From the NCBI RefSeq assembly GCF_011392125.1, contig NZ_JAAJBU010000001.1:558001-622000 (forward strand): a DNA stretch of 64,000 nt. The letters run 5' to 3'. Positions 1 through 8,931 of the stretch are shown here, one piece after another. The DNA comes from Flavobacterium lotistagni (GTDB taxonomy: Bacteria; Bacteroidota; Bacteroidia; Flavobacteriales; Flavobacteriaceae). A program made the translations under genes and the position numbers. The notes below the pieces were generated by a model that saw only the letters and a program-made list of their open reading frames with translations, was not told where the DNA came from and searched no databases. Position 1 is the first letter of the stretch, and each line of letters opens with the position of its first letter.

Positions 1-451
1 TGTCTTTCTTGTCGTCTTTCGGCGGATTTTCCTTCAGCATTTTCTTGGCCAAGGCAAAGTTGTACCGCGACTGCTCATCTTCGGGATTGTTTCTTAACGC
101 ATTTTTGTAGGCTTCGACGGCTTGGGTGTAGTTTTTCTCTTTCATGTACACGTTACCCAAATTGTGAAAAGCTTGATGCTTCTGGGGTTTATCAGTAGCG
201 CTTTCAAGGGCTTTCAGATAGGAATACTTCGCTTCACCGGCTTGATTCTGGCGGTAAATCGAGTTGCCTAGATTGTAAGATGCCGTAGGATTTTTGCGTG
301 TTTTGGATAATGAAATCCGGTAATCCGCTTCGGCATCGGCGTATTTTTTGGCCTCGAAAGCGTCGTTCCCTTTGGGCAAATGCTTGTCGGTTTCTTGAGC
401 AAATCCGGCCAAAGAAAACAATAATAAACTATATATCAGGAGTTGCTTCAT
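1..451 (-). CDS. batC: BatC-like TPR protein, 3' end cut by window edge
   Basis: The visible N-terminal 150 residues start with a signal peptide (MKQLLIYSLLLFSLAGFAQ) followed by tetratricopeptide repeats, for example ASYNLGNSIYRQ, AFHNLGNVYMKEKN and SRYNFALAKKML. The reading frame runs off the left end of the window in a Lys/Asp-rich stretch (KENPPKDDKKD). The start overlaps the batB stop as ATGATGA, so either of two adjacent ATGs (451 or 454) could be used; coupling to batB translation is likely. In Bacteroidota Bat loci a periplasmic TPR protein follows the two VWA proteins and probably scaffolds them at the inner membrane. The product name rests on this position plus the TPRs; the true C-terminus is outside the window. 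Confidence 0.82.
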   Translation of the reverse strand, partial: MKQLLIYSLLLFSLAGFAQETDKHLPKGNDAFEAKKYADAEADYRISLSKTRKNPTASYNLGNSIYRQNQAGEAKYSYLKALESATDKPQKHQAFHNLGNVYMKEKNYTQAVEAYKNALRNNPEDEQSRYNFALAKKMLKENPPKDDKKD

Positions 452-1488
452 CATTCTTTTTCATTAAACAGATTCAACTTCTTGATCCAGCCCGTGCGTC
501 GGTCCAAAAGGAATATATCGACAAACAACAAGACAAACGCAATCCCTAAAAACCATTGGAACTGCGACTGGAAATCGGCCATTTCGGTAGCCTCGAATTC
601 GGTTTTCTGAATGTTGTCGAGCGCCTTTTTGATGTATGCCAAAACTTCTTTGGTATTGTTGCCATTCACATAACCGCCTTTGGTTTCCTTAGCGATTTCC
701 ATCAAACTTTGCGGATTGAGTTTGGTAATGACTACTTCATTGTTATTGTCGCGTTTGAAATTCTGCACCACACCATTTTCCTTAATCGGAATTGGGCCAC
801 CTTTTTCAGTTCCGACTCCAATGGTAATGATTTTCATGCCGTTCTTGTTGGCTTCGGCGGCAGCTTCTAGTGCGCCTTCGGAGTGGTCTTCTCCATCAGA
901 AACCATGATGACCAATTTGCTGGTTTTGTTGCCTTTATCGAAATAAGTCGAACAGAGTTTGATAGCTTCATCGAGCGAAGTTCCTTGAGAAGAAACCACC
1001 GAGGTATTCATGCTCTGCAAAAACATCTTTGAAACGCCGTAGTCGGTTGTAATCGGCAATACCGGAAACGCACTTCCGGCATAGGCAACAATTCCAATTC
1101 TGTCATTGCCCAATTGGTTGATGATTTGCGAGACAAGTTGCTTGCTTTTCTCTAGGCGGCTGGGCGCAACATCTTCGGCAAGCATACTTTTAGAAACGTC
1201 GATTGCAAAAACAATGTCGATACCTTCGCGCTTGACGGTTTCCATCTTGGTGCCGATTTTCGGATTCACCAAACCAAGAACCAACGCCACTAGAGCCAAC
1301 ATCATTAAAGTAAATTTCAACACCGGTTTGAAAACGGACCGATCCGGGCTGAGCCTTTTGACCAAAGCCAAGTCGCCAAATTCGCGTTGTTTTTTTCTCT
1401 TCCAGAGCAGCACGTACAAAAATAGCAGCACCAGCACGGGAATGATTCCGATCCAATAAAGATAGCCTTGTTCTTCTAGTTCGTACAT
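451..1488 (-). CDS. batB: BatB: membrane-anchored von Willebrand factor A protein
   Basis: This 345-residue protein has membrane segments at about 11-29, 56-76 and 315-335, with a VWA domain between the second and third. The metal-ion-dependent adhesion site starts with D97-V-S99-K-S101, so metal binding appears intact. The start codon shares a base with the batA stop (TAATG), and the next gene (TPR protein) begins inside its stop codon, so the genes are translationally coupled. BatA/BatB pairs are linked to aerotolerance in Bacteroides fragilis and to envelope stress elsewhere, but the molecular role is not settled. BatB is separated from BatA here by its downstream position next to the TPR gene. 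Confidence 0.9.
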   Translation of the reverse strand: MYELEEQGYLYWIGIIPVLVLLFLYVLLWKRKKQREFGDLALVKRLSPDRSVFKPVLKFTLMMLALVALVLGLVNPKIGTKMETVKREGIDIVFAIDVSKSMLAEDVAPSRLEKSKQLVSQIINQLGNDRIGIVAYAGSAFPVLPITTDYGVSKMFLQSMNTSVVSSQGTSLDEAIKLCSTYFDKGNKTSKLVIMVSDGEDHSEGALEAAAEANKNGMKIITIGVGTEKGGPIPIKENGVVQNFKRDNNNEVVITKLNPQSLMEIAKETKGGYVNGNNTKEVLAYIKKALDNIQKTEFEATEMADFQSQFQWFLGIAFVLLFVDIFLLDRRTGWIKKLNLFNEKE

Positions 1489-2489
1489 TATATAAAACTT
1501 TTAAAAACCGTGTTGCGCAAACCTACTTCTAACAATAGTAGCGCGCCAGCCAATAACACCAGTGGTCGGTACTTCTCGTCGTAGTCGTAAAAACGCAACT
1601 CTTCAATTTCGGTGGTTTCGAGCTTATTGATTTCGTTATAGATTTGCTGCAGTTTTGAATTGCTTGTCGCACGGAAATATTTTCCTCCGGTTTTTTGGGC
1701 GATGTTCTGCATGAGTTTTTCATCGATTTCTACCTGCATCATCCGGAACAAAAACTGTCCGTTGGGTGCAATCGCGTATGGAAATTCAGCCATTCCGTTG
1801 GTACCAATTCCGATGGTGTACACCTTGATACCGTATTGTTCGGCAATGTCTGATGCGGTTTCGGGTTCAATAAATCCGGCATTGTTAACGCCGTCCGTAA
1901 GCAAGATAATTACTTTGCTTTTGGCCTTACTGTCTTTCAATCGATTGACTGCTGTGGTGAGGCCCATTCCAATTCCGGTTCCGTCTTGTAGGGTGTTGTC
2001 GTATTTGATACTTCTGATGGCATCCTGAATGACGGCTTTATCTGAAGTAACAGGTGTTTTGGTGTAAGCTTCTGCGGCATAAACCACCAGCCCAATTCGA
2101 TCGTTAGGGCGTTCTTCGACAAATTTCGACGCTACTTTTTTGAGCGCCTCCATTCGGTTAGGTTTCAGGTCTTTGGCGAGCATACTTCCGGAAACATCCA
2201 CAGCAATAACAATGTCGATTCCGCGCGTGGTTTTGGTTCGGTTGCTCACATCAACGGTTCTCGGACGCGCCATGGCCACAATCAGTGCGCTTAAAGCCAA
2301 CAATCGCAGCGCAAACAAAAGCGGTTGCAATTTCGCCAATAACGAAGGCTTGCTTTGAAAACCTTGAATCGAGCTAATCTTCAATGTAGGCGCTTGGGTT
2401 TTTCGCTTGAACCAATACCAGACAATCGCTATCGGAAGTAGCGCAAAAAGCCAGAAAAACTGAGGGTTTAAAAAGGTCACTTCTTTCAT
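1488..2489 (-). CDS. batA: BatA: membrane-anchored von Willebrand factor A protein
   Basis: A 333-residue paralogue of BatB with the same plan: N-terminal membrane segments at about 10-27 and 56-74, a VWA domain from about 90 and a final hydrophobic helix near the C-terminus. The MIDAS motif D98-V-S100-G-S102 is intact, and a downstream LLTDGVNNAG segment supplies the expected aspartate. It overlaps the upstream gene by four bases (ATGA) and the downstream batB by one. Such proteins are thought to work with the MoxR ATPase encoded at the head of the operon, which may load or remodel the metal-bound VWA domains. Confidence 0.9.
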   Translation of the reverse strand: MKEVTFLNPQFFWLFALLPIAIVWYWFKRKTQAPTLKISSIQGFQSKPSLLAKLQPLLFALRLLALSALIVAMARPRTVDVSNRTKTTRGIDIVIAVDVSGSMLAKDLKPNRMEALKKVASKFVEERPNDRIGLVVYAAEAYTKTPVTSDKAVIQDAIRSIKYDNTLQDGTGIGMGLTTAVNRLKDSKAKSKVIILLTDGVNNAGFIEPETASDIAEQYGIKVYTIGIGTNGMAEFPYAIAPNGQFLFRMMQVEIDEKLMQNIAQKTGGKYFRATSNSKLQQIYNEINKLETTEIEELRFYDYDEKYRPLVLLAGALLLLEVGLRNTVFKSFI

Positions 2490-4123
2490 GATCCCAGTTT
2501 TTTAAGTTCTACGGAATTCAAGATGCGTTCGAAAATCTTTTTGGCATAAGTGTCGCCTTCCTCGTGCATCATGACAATTTGCTGCAAACCGCCTTCTTGA
2601 TTGAACAAGACGATTTCATAATAAACCCTTGTGCTACTATTGGTGAGGGCATTCAATCTGGAAAAAGTACCGTAGGCTCGAATGCCTCTGACGCCTTGTT
2701 TGGTGTCAAATTCTTCTTGCTTCACGAGCATATTCTGCGCGCCGGTGGTTTCCAACATGTTGATGGAGCCTTCCACAGACTTCGATAAATCGAGCTCGCC
2801 TTCTTGTTTGAATTTCAGCGTCGACACCATGACTTGAAAGTCATCAAGCAAACCGCCATAACGGAAACTTTGCATTTCTTTAATCAGCGCCATATTTTCT
2901 TTGGGCAAGAGCTTGCTCATGTCGGTTCTTTTGAGCACTTGCGGAGTTTCGATGACCACCGCCGGATTGCCATATTCGCTATACACCCATTCGCCTTCGA
3001 GCAATTCTTTGGAATCGTTGCCCAAGATTTCATCTTTCACATAGGCAAACCCTTTAGTGGTAATCAGGTAGGTAAGCACCGCAACGACAATTCCTAAAAC
3101 TACTGCCGTCGCCGTAATGATGCGCGATTTTCTCTTTTTCTTGAGTTGCAGTTTGAGTTGTTCCTGACGTTGCATTTCGTTGAGCAACAATTCTTCTTTG
3201 TCTTCCTCAATCACTACCGGAATAGCTTTGTCTAAAATGACAATAGAACTTTCTATTTTTTTTCGGTCTTCTGTGATTTCAAAGTCTAGCGGTTTTGATT
3301 TAGCAAATTTGACCAAATCGGCTTGTTTTAAAACGCGCTCCAGATTTTCGATGGTTTCTGGCGTGAGCTTCATTTTCTTTTTCATCGAGGCGGTTCGCAA
3401 ACCTTCAATGAGTTCTGAAGTCGTGCTTTCCATGGCCGGGATTTCAATCGCTTCTTCTATGTAGGTTCGCGCGATATCGGTGAGTTCGCTATAATAAGCT
3501 TTCACTTCGCCTTTTTGCCAAAGTTGTTTCTTCTCTAAAGTATTGAGTAAACTGGTTGCCTTTTCGATTGGCGTTTTGTAGATTTCCTCCTCTATTTTTT
3601 TCGTTTGGCGGATTTTCAAATACCAATAAACAAAAGCACCTATTCCGGCTAAAAGAAGCAAAGCCAAAAACAGTTTCCATATCCAGCTTTTGCTCGACGG
3701 AACTGCTGCTATGGGTTTGATGTCGTACATTTTCTGCCGTAGCGTGTCAACCTGAACATTGGCCACTTCAATACTTAGACTATCGGAGAAATAGGGTTTG
3801 TTGTTGATTAAGACCGTGACTCTGGGAATGACATATTTTCCGCTATCGAACTGGGTTAATCCGTATTTTTTAATCAACTCATATCGGCCGCCGTTTCTGA
3901 CAGTATCGATTTTATAAGATTCAATGACTTCAAGTGCACCGATGTTTTTCGGGTTCGGGAAGGCTACTTTGGCCGTAGTATCGACGGAAGTTTTGAGGGT
4001 AAGTTTGAATTCGCCTCCAATTTTTTGCTTGGTTTTATCGAGGCTTGTCACTAACGGTTTCTGTTGCGCGAAAACAACCACTGAGAGCAGCAAAAAGCAA
4101 AGGGTAAAAAACCTGTTTTTCAT
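2486..4123 (-). CDS. Bat-locus membrane protein with two membrane segments (BatD-like, unnamed)
   Basis: A 545-residue protein with a signal peptide (cleavage near FAQQ), a periplasmic beta-rich domain to about 165, a first membrane helix at about 167-188 (WKLFLALLLLAGIGAFVYWY), a cytoplasmic charged helical region (190-330) and a second membrane helix near 345-365, then a C-terminal domain of about 170 residues. It sits where Bacteroidota Bat loci usually carry a protein related to the BatD/DUF4381 group, between the DUF58 gene and batA, overlapping batA by four bases. I infer a role in assembling or regulating the MoxR/VWA complex at the inner membrane. I cannot assign a precise family name from sequence alone. 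Confidence 0.75.
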   Translation of the reverse strand: MKNRFFTLCFLLLSVVVFAQQKPLVTSLDKTKQKIGGEFKLTLKTSVDTTAKVAFPNPKNIGALEVIESYKIDTVRNGGRYELIKKYGLTQFDSGKYVIPRVTVLINNKPYFSDSLSIEVANVQVDTLRQKMYDIKPIAAVPSSKSWIWKLFLALLLLAGIGAFVYWYLKIRQTKKIEEEIYKTPIEKATSLLNTLEKKQLWQKGEVKAYYSELTDIARTYIEEAIEIPAMESTTSELIEGLRTASMKKKMKLTPETIENLERVLKQADLVKFAKSKPLDFEITEDRKKIESSIVILDKAIPVVIEEDKEELLLNEMQRQEQLKLQLKKKRKSRIITATAVVLGIVVAVLTYLITTKGFAYVKDEILGNDSKELLEGEWVYSEYGNPAVVIETPQVLKRTDMSKLLPKENMALIKEMQSFRYGGLLDDFQVMVSTLKFKQEGELDLSKSVEGSINMLETTGAQNMLVKQEEFDTKQGVRGIRAYGTFSRLNALTNSSTRVYYEIVLFNQEGGLQQIVMMHEEGDTYAKKIFERILNSVELKKLGS

Positions 4124-4136
4124 TTTTATCCGCAGT

Positions 4137-5003
4137 TTATCTCGATTTAAAATAACCTAGTAACTTGGTAACATAACTCTCATCAACTCTAGTACTGACC
4201 ACGCCAGCGCCCGATTTACTGAAGGTTTCCCGAAAATACGCGACCTTGTCTTGATAGTATTTTTCGTAGTTCAACCGCACTGATTTTGATCCGGTGTTGA
4301 TCCATTGCACCGCGCCAGTTTCGGCATCTTGCATCGACACTACGCCAAGGTTAGGCATTTTTTCCTCGCGCACATCGTAAACTCGGATTCCGGTGATATC
4401 GTGCTTTTTGGAAGCTATTTTCAAGGTTTGCTCGTATTCGCCGGTCATGAAATCGGAAATCACAAACACAATCGCTTTTTTCTTTTGTGTGCCCGAAAGG
4501 AATTTCAGCGCTTGGGCCAAATCGGTTTTTTGGCTTTTCGGTTGGAACTCGATTAGCTCGCGAATGATCCGCAATACATGTGAACGGCCTTTCTTGGGCG
4601 GAATGTAGAGTTCGATTTGGTCTGAAAACAAAATCAATCCAATCTTATCATTGTTCTGCGTAGCCGAAAAAGCCATTGTCGCGGCAATCTCGGTGACAAT
4701 ATCTTTCTTGAACTGGTTTTGTGTTCCGAAACTTTCCGAACCACTGATATCGACCATCAGCATCATCGTGAGTTCGCGTTCTTCCTCGAAAACCTTAACG
4801 TAAGGTTCGTTGTAGCGCGCCGTTACGTTCCAGTCTATGGCCCGAATGTCGTCTCCATACTGATATTGTCGTACTTCAGAAAATGTCATGCCTCGGCCTT
4901 TGAAAGACGTATGGTATTCGCCCGAAAAGATATGATCGCTCAATCTTCGGGTTTTGATTTCGATTTTCCGTACTTTTTTGAGAAGGTCTTTTGTTTCCAT
5001 CAT
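4137..5003 (-). CDS. DUF58 domain protein of the Bat/MoxR locus
   Basis: This 288-residue protein has the DUF58 hallmark segment (YQYGDDIRAIDWNVTARYNE) in its N-terminal third and a VWA-like fold after it, beginning MLMVDISGSESFGT, where DISGS supplies a MIDAS-type motif. There is no signal peptide or membrane helix, so it is probably cytoplasmic. DUF58 genes almost always follow moxR, as here, and are taken to be partners of the MoxR ATPase. It lies 13 bp upstream of the next operon gene. The spacer to moxR contains an inverted repeat, described separately. Confidence 0.9.
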   Translation of the reverse strand: MMETKDLLKKVRKIEIKTRRLSDHIFSGEYHTSFKGRGMTFSEVRQYQYGDDIRAIDWNVTARYNEPYVKVFEEERELTMMLMVDISGSESFGTQNQFKKDIVTEIAATMAFSATQNNDKIGLILFSDQIELYIPPKKGRSHVLRIIRELIEFQPKSQKTDLAQALKFLSGTQKKKAIVFVISDFMTGEYEQTLKIASKKHDITGIRVYDVREEKMPNLGVVSMQDAETGAVQWINTGSKSVRLNYEKYYQDKVAYFRETFSKSGAGVVSTRVDESYVTKLLGYFKSR

Positions 5004-5027
5004 TCAGTTGCTGGTTGCCGGTTGTTA

Positions 5028-5063
5028 GTTATTGGTTTTGGAAAGAATCCATCAACCAATAAC
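5028..5063. repeat. Inverted repeat in the moxR-DUF58 spacer
   Basis: GTTATTGGTT (5028-5037) and AACCAATAAC (5054-5063) form a perfect 10-bp inverted repeat with a 16-nt loop, within a spacer (5004-5079) built of degenerate GTTGNTGGTT/AACCAATAACC-type words. It lies between two genes of one operon. There is no T-tract, so it does not look like a terminator. Similar low-complexity hairpins are, as I recall, frequent between flavobacterial genes. It may simply be repeat debris, or it may moderate moxR versus DUF58 expression. Confidence 0.6.
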
Positions 5064-5079
5064 CATAAACTATCAACCA

Positions 5080-6084
5080 TTAAGGTACTTCAACCTCGTT
5101 GACGATTTTGTTGATGATATCTACTGAAGTGATATTTTCAGCTTCGGCCTCATAAGTAACCCCAATTCTGTGGCGCAACACATCGTGAACCACCGCACGC
5201 ACGTCTTCAGGAATGACATAACCGCGGCGTTTGATAAAGGCATAACATTTTGCTGCGTTGGCTAAATTGATGCTACCGCGCGGCGAAGCACCGAAACTAA
5301 TCAGGTGTTTGATGTTTTCGAGCTTGTATTTCTCAGGGCTTCGGGTAGCGAAGATGATATCGAGGATGTATTTTTCGATTTTCTCGTCCATGTATACCTC
5401 GCGGACTACTTCTTGGGCGCGCAGGATTTGCTCTACGGAAACCACCGGCTTCACTTGTTCATAAGCTCCCGATAGGTTCTGACGGATGACCATGCGCTCT
5501 TCTTCGAGTTTTGGGTAATCGATGACCGTCTTGAGCATGAAACGATCGACTTGGGCTTCCGGAAGCGGATAAGTTCCTTCTTGTTCAATCGGGTTTTGGG
5601 TAGCCAATACCAAAAACGGCTTGTCTAGTTTGAAAGTGGTATCGCCAATGGTAACTTGTTTTTCCTGCATCGCTTCGAGTAAAGCAGATTGCACTTTGGC
5701 AGGCGCTCGGTTGATCTCGTCGGCTAAAACGAAATTGGCAAAGATTGGCCCTTTTTTGATGGAAAACTCGTTCTGTTTGATATTGTAAATCATCGTCCCG
5801 ATAACATCGGCAGGTAAAAGGTCTGGAGTGAATTGGATCCGGCTGAAAGAACCGTGAACCGCTTTAGACAGAGTGTTAATGGCTAAAGTTTTGGCGAGTC
5901 CCGGAACGCCTTCGAGCAAAATATGACCTTGCCCTAAAAGCCCAATGAGCAATCGTTCTACCATGTGCTTCTGACCCACGATAACTTTATTCATTTCCAT
6001 GGTCAGCAAATCGATAAAAGCACTTTCTCTTTCAATCTTTTCATTGATCGCCCTGATGTCGAGCGTCGATGTAGTTTCTTCCAT
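5080..6084 (-). CDS. moxR: MoxR-family AAA+ ATPase
   Basis: This 334-residue cytoplasmic ATPase has Walker A G59-VPGLA-K65-T66, Walker B ending in D122-E123 (FVLADEINR), a sensor-1 ATQNP motif and a C-terminal AAA lid. These are the diagnostic MoxR features, and the length matches the family. MoxR proteins act as chaperone-like ATPases on VWA-domain partners, and this one heads an operon with DUF58, BatA and BatB. The start is the ATG at 6084; the 130-bp AT-rich upstream region holds TCAATTTG, one mismatch from the -7 consensus TAnnTTTG, so the operon promoter is only tentatively placed there. Confidence 0.95.
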   Translation of the reverse strand: MEETTSTLDIRAINEKIERESAFIDLLTMEMNKVIVGQKHMVERLLIGLLGQGHILLEGVPGLAKTLAINTLSKAVHGSFSRIQFTPDLLPADVIGTMIYNIKQNEFSIKKGPIFANFVLADEINRAPAKVQSALLEAMQEKQVTIGDTTFKLDKPFLVLATQNPIEQEGTYPLPEAQVDRFMLKTVIDYPKLEEERMVIRQNLSGAYEQVKPVVSVEQILRAQEVVREVYMDEKIEKYILDIIFATRSPEKYKLENIKHLISFGASPRGSINLANAAKCYAFIKRRGYVIPEDVRAVVHDVLRHRIGVTYEAEAENITSVDIINKIVNEVEVP

Positions 6085-6296
6085 TTTCGGTTAGTTTTAA
6101 GCCGTGAATTGTTCTGTTAAAATTTTCGGTGCAAATTGAATTTTTTTTTAGACGCTCGATGTTAAAAAATGGTTAAAAGTTATGCGAAGCCCCGAATTTT
6201 AAGGAGGAATTGTGATTGTCTTTTTATATTTTTAAGAAGCCCAAAAGCACGGGCAAACCAATCATATTTGTAAGTTTACCAAATCAAAGAAATCTT

Positions 6297-7169
6297 ATGG
6301 AACACACAACTTTTTCAAAGCTGATTGCCGGAGTGATGACTTGGGGCAGTTGGGGCAAAAACCTCAACACCTCGGATATGGAAAACCTAATACAAGTATG
6401 CCTGGAAAATGGGCTCAGCAGTTTTGACCATGCGGATATTTATGGCGGTTACTCAACCGAAAGCGCCTTTGGAACTGCTTTAAAACAAAGCGGAATCGAC
6501 AGAAAGAAAATCCAACTGATTACAAAATGCGGCATTCAATACCAATGTGAAAATCGCCCGAACCAAATCAAACATTACGATTATTCGAAAGATTACATTA
6601 TTTGGTCTGTGGAAACTTCGCTTAAAAACCTGCAAACTGATTATTTGGATTTGCTGCTCTTGCACCGCCCGAGCCCACTAATGCATCCTGAGGAAATTGC
6701 CGAGGCGATTCATCGATTAAAAACCGAAGGTAAAATCTTGGATTTCGGAGTGTCGAATTTTACTGCTTCTCAAACCGATTTAATCCAAAGTGCTATTAAG
6801 GTAAATTACAATCAAATTCAGTTCTCGGCCACACACTTGCAACCGATGCTCGACGGCAGCCTCGATTATATGCAAACCCAAAACATCCGACCGATGGCTT
6901 GGAATCCGCTGGGTTCCGTATTTAAACGCGATGATTTGCAAGCACAAAGGGTTTTGTCTGTAGTAAACAAACTGGCTGTAAAATATGAAACCGCTCCCGA
7001 TTTGATTTTGCTCTCTTGGATATTAAAACACCCTGCTGGGATTCTTCCGGTTTGTGGCACCGCCAATCCCAAACGAATCAAACAGCTTATCAAAGCCACT
7101 GAAATTGATTTGGAATTACAAGACTGGTTCTCGATTTGGGTGGAAAGCACCGGCAATAAAGTGCCTTAA
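6297..7169 (+). CDS. Aldo/keto reductase
   Basis: A 290-residue NAD(P)H-dependent oxidoreductase of the aldo/keto reductase fold. The catalytic tetrad is readable: D44 and Y49 in FDHADIYGG, K77 in TKCG and H123 in LLLHRPSP. I start at the ATG at 6297 (MEHTTFSKLIAG), which matches the normal beginning of the barrel. A TTG 81 bp upstream, preceded by AAGGAGG at 6201-6207, would add 27 residues that do not resemble the family. It is followed after three bases by the AlbA_2 gene, so the two are probably co-transcribed. The substrate cannot be told from sequence. Confidence 0.92.
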   Translation: MEHTTFSKLIAGVMTWGSWGKNLNTSDMENLIQVCLENGLSSFDHADIYGGYSTESAFGTALKQSGIDRKKIQLITKCGIQYQCENRPNQIKHYDYSKDYIIWSVETSLKNLQTDYLDLLLLHRPSPLMHPEEIAEAIHRLKTEGKILDFGVSNFTASQTDLIQSAIKVNYNQIQFSATHLQPMLDGSLDYMQTQNIRPMAWNPLGSVFKRDDLQAQRVLSVVNKLAVKYETAPDLILLSWILKHPAGILPVCGTANPKRIKQLIKATEIDLELQDWFSIWVESTGNKVP

Positions 7170-7172
7170 GCC

Positions 7173-8312
7173 ATGATCAACAAGCGTCTTTTAATCAAGA
7201 ACCTGCTGGCTCACAACGATGAGTGTAGTTTCTATGATAAAAAGCGCCAACTCAACCTGCATTCGCGTGAAGGCAAGGCGAAATTCCTAAAGCATATCTG
7301 CGCACTGTCGAATTCGAATCCGACCAATAATTCTTACATCGTCGTTGGTGTAGAAGATCATGATAATTTAATTGTAGGCGACGATTTCTTCGACGATAGC
7401 CGCATTCAGAATCTGGTCAATGCTTTTCTGGAAAATCCACCGAAAATACAATATGAGAATGTGCCTTTTCCAAATCTTCCGAAAGGCAAAGTTGTCGGAT
7501 TGGTGACCATCAAACCGAAGAATCGCGTGTCTTTTTTTAAGAAAGGCATCCACACTATTTTGGCCAATACGGTTTTTGTCCGCGTGGGCAGCAACAGCAT
7601 GCCGCTCGAAGGCAAGTTTGAGAAAAACTACCAAAATACCGCAACGGTAATCAGCATTGAGAACAGCTCGCGAAACAGCGTAGGGTATACGCTCGACGGA
7701 GTCATCGACTTCATGAATTTCCGCCACAAAGACATGGACTCGAAATACAAGGTGTTTAAAGAGCTTTTTGTGATTTGTTGGGCCGGGATTTCCAAAACCG
7801 TCCGCGGGCAAGAATATCTATCGCGCGTTGACATTGAACTTATCAACGAACAAGTCAAGCTTTTTTATTCCGCCCAAGACGAAGTCACGATTGTTTATGA
7901 TCAAAACAGTTTCACCATTACCGAATATGTCGCCCTAGGACTCAACGACAAAACGAGTTACTATCCTTTAGAGAAACAAACCATCCGTTTTTTTGACAAC
8001 GGCTACTACAAAATTGACCGCGAGATGCTCTTTGAACCGCCGGAATTCAACAAAAAAATGTTGTATCATATCTATAATGCCAATATCGCGCTTTTGGGGC
8101 AACTGCAAAAAGGATATCGGCTCTCGGCTCGCGAACAGAAAGATTTAGAAAACCTGCCGTCTACTTTTATGATTTGTTACCTCAACGGTTTTGATGAGGC
8201 CAAGCAAAAACTCATCGATGCCAAACTGTTATTGAAACCTTATGCTGGCATTTACCAGTCATTTAAAGAGGCGCTCCGGATTTTGAGAAAGATGAAATAC
8301 GATGTGCAGTAA
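7173..8312 (+). CDS. AlbA_2/Schlafen-type putative nucleic-acid or ATP-binding protein
   Basis: This 379-residue protein begins with a domain resembling the AlbA_2 (Schlafen-AlbA) family: ECSFYDKK, then FLKHICALSNSNPT, then YIVVGVEDHDNLIVG, the usual order of motifs. Residues from about 150 to the end are a helical region I do not recognise. Bacterial AlbA_2 proteins are often annotated as ATP-binding or transcriptional regulators; a biochemical role is rarely known. It starts three bases after the aldo/keto reductase stop. Its own TAA abuts the TAA of the convergent gene, forming the palindrome CAGTAATTACTG. Confidence 0.75.
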   Translation: MINKRLLIKNLLAHNDECSFYDKKRQLNLHSREGKAKFLKHICALSNSNPTNNSYIVVGVEDHDNLIVGDDFFDDSRIQNLVNAFLENPPKIQYENVPFPNLPKGKVVGLVTIKPKNRVSFFKKGIHTILANTVFVRVGSNSMPLEGKFEKNYQNTATVISIENSSRNSVGYTLDGVIDFMNFRHKDMDSKYKVFKELFVICWAGISKTVRGQEYLSRVDIELINEQVKLFYSAQDEVTIVYDQNSFTITEYVALGLNDKTSYYPLEKQTIRFFDNGYYKIDREMLFEPPEFNKKMLYHIYNANIALLGQLQKGYRLSAREQKDLENLPSTFMICYLNGFDEAKQKLIDAKLLLKPYAGIYQSFKEALRILRKMKYDVQ

Positions 8313-8930
8313 TTACTGTTTTTTCAAAATAACACGAATGGTTTTGTAACGTTGCTCGCGGAAATAACCCACGATATAAATGCCATCGGCCAGTTGGTCA
8401 AGCGGAATTTTCCCTTGGTTGTTTTTCAAATTGGCGACGTATTTCCCGCTAATGTCGAATACAAAAACGTGACTAATTTTGGCATCGATGAGCAATTCTC
8501 CGGAACTAGGGTTGATTATATTTTCGGTTGTATTTAGCGTTTGGTCGAACAAAAACAAAGGGCTTGAAAACGGCACCGAAAAAGCGCTCTCCACTTTATC
8601 TTGCAATTGCTCGGGTTGATATGAACCGTAAAAAGCTTTGACAATGAGCCGGTAAAAATCTGGTTGGTTTAAAATCAGAGGCAACTCGAATTCATTGTGC
8701 AAATAGTCGATAGCCGATCCGAAACCCGAAATGAACAGCGCCTCTATAGTAATCGTATTTTGCTCGACCGAATACTGCCAAGTTTGAAAATAGTAAAGCT
8801 CTGCGGCCTGAGTGTCAATACGCACTTTGAGGTTTTTCTCTAATTGGGAAATATTTACCCTTGCGATATGCAGTGCGCTCGCGTTAAAGAAAAACAACAG
8901 GCACAAAAAACAGGAAATCTTTGTTTTCAT
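8313..8930 (-). CDS. Small secreted protein with probable T9SS type A sorting domain
   Basis: I choose the ATG at 8930 (MKTKISCFLCLLFFF), one base after the upstream stop, giving 205 residues; an ATG at 8945 would add five residues and overlap the upstream gene. There is a clear signal peptide. The last 70 residues (SSGELLIDAKISHVFVFDIS, then GKYVANL, then LADGIYIVGYFREQRYKTIR) match the layout of the Por/T9SS type A C-terminal sorting domain, though they lack the usual PNP start. The central 115 residues are unrecognised. The protein is probably exported through T9SS and attached to the surface or released. The partner gene directly upstream suggests a shared function. Confidence 0.72.
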   Translation of the reverse strand: MKTKISCFLCLLFFFNASALHIARVNISQLEKNLKVRIDTQAAELYYFQTWQYSVEQNTITIEALFISGFGSAIDYLHNEFELPLILNQPDFYRLIVKAFYGSYQPEQLQDKVESAFSVPFSSPLFLFDQTLNTTENIINPSSGELLIDAKISHVFVFDISGKYVANLKNNQGKIPLDQLADGIYIVGYFREQRYKTIRVILKKQ

Positions 8931-8931
8931 T

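Noticed and set aside
102-110. Search for CRISPR arrays, tRNAs, rRNAs and insertion sequences across the window
   Set aside because: No regularly spaced repeats, cloverleaf-like segments, transposase motifs or flanking inverted repeats were found by eye.
6201-6218. AAGGAGG Shine-Dalgarno-like word followed by TTG as start of the aldo/keto reductase
   Set aside because: It would add 27 residues not typical of the family. Shine-Dalgarno use is weak in Bacteroidota, and the ATG at 6297 gives a normal N-terminus.
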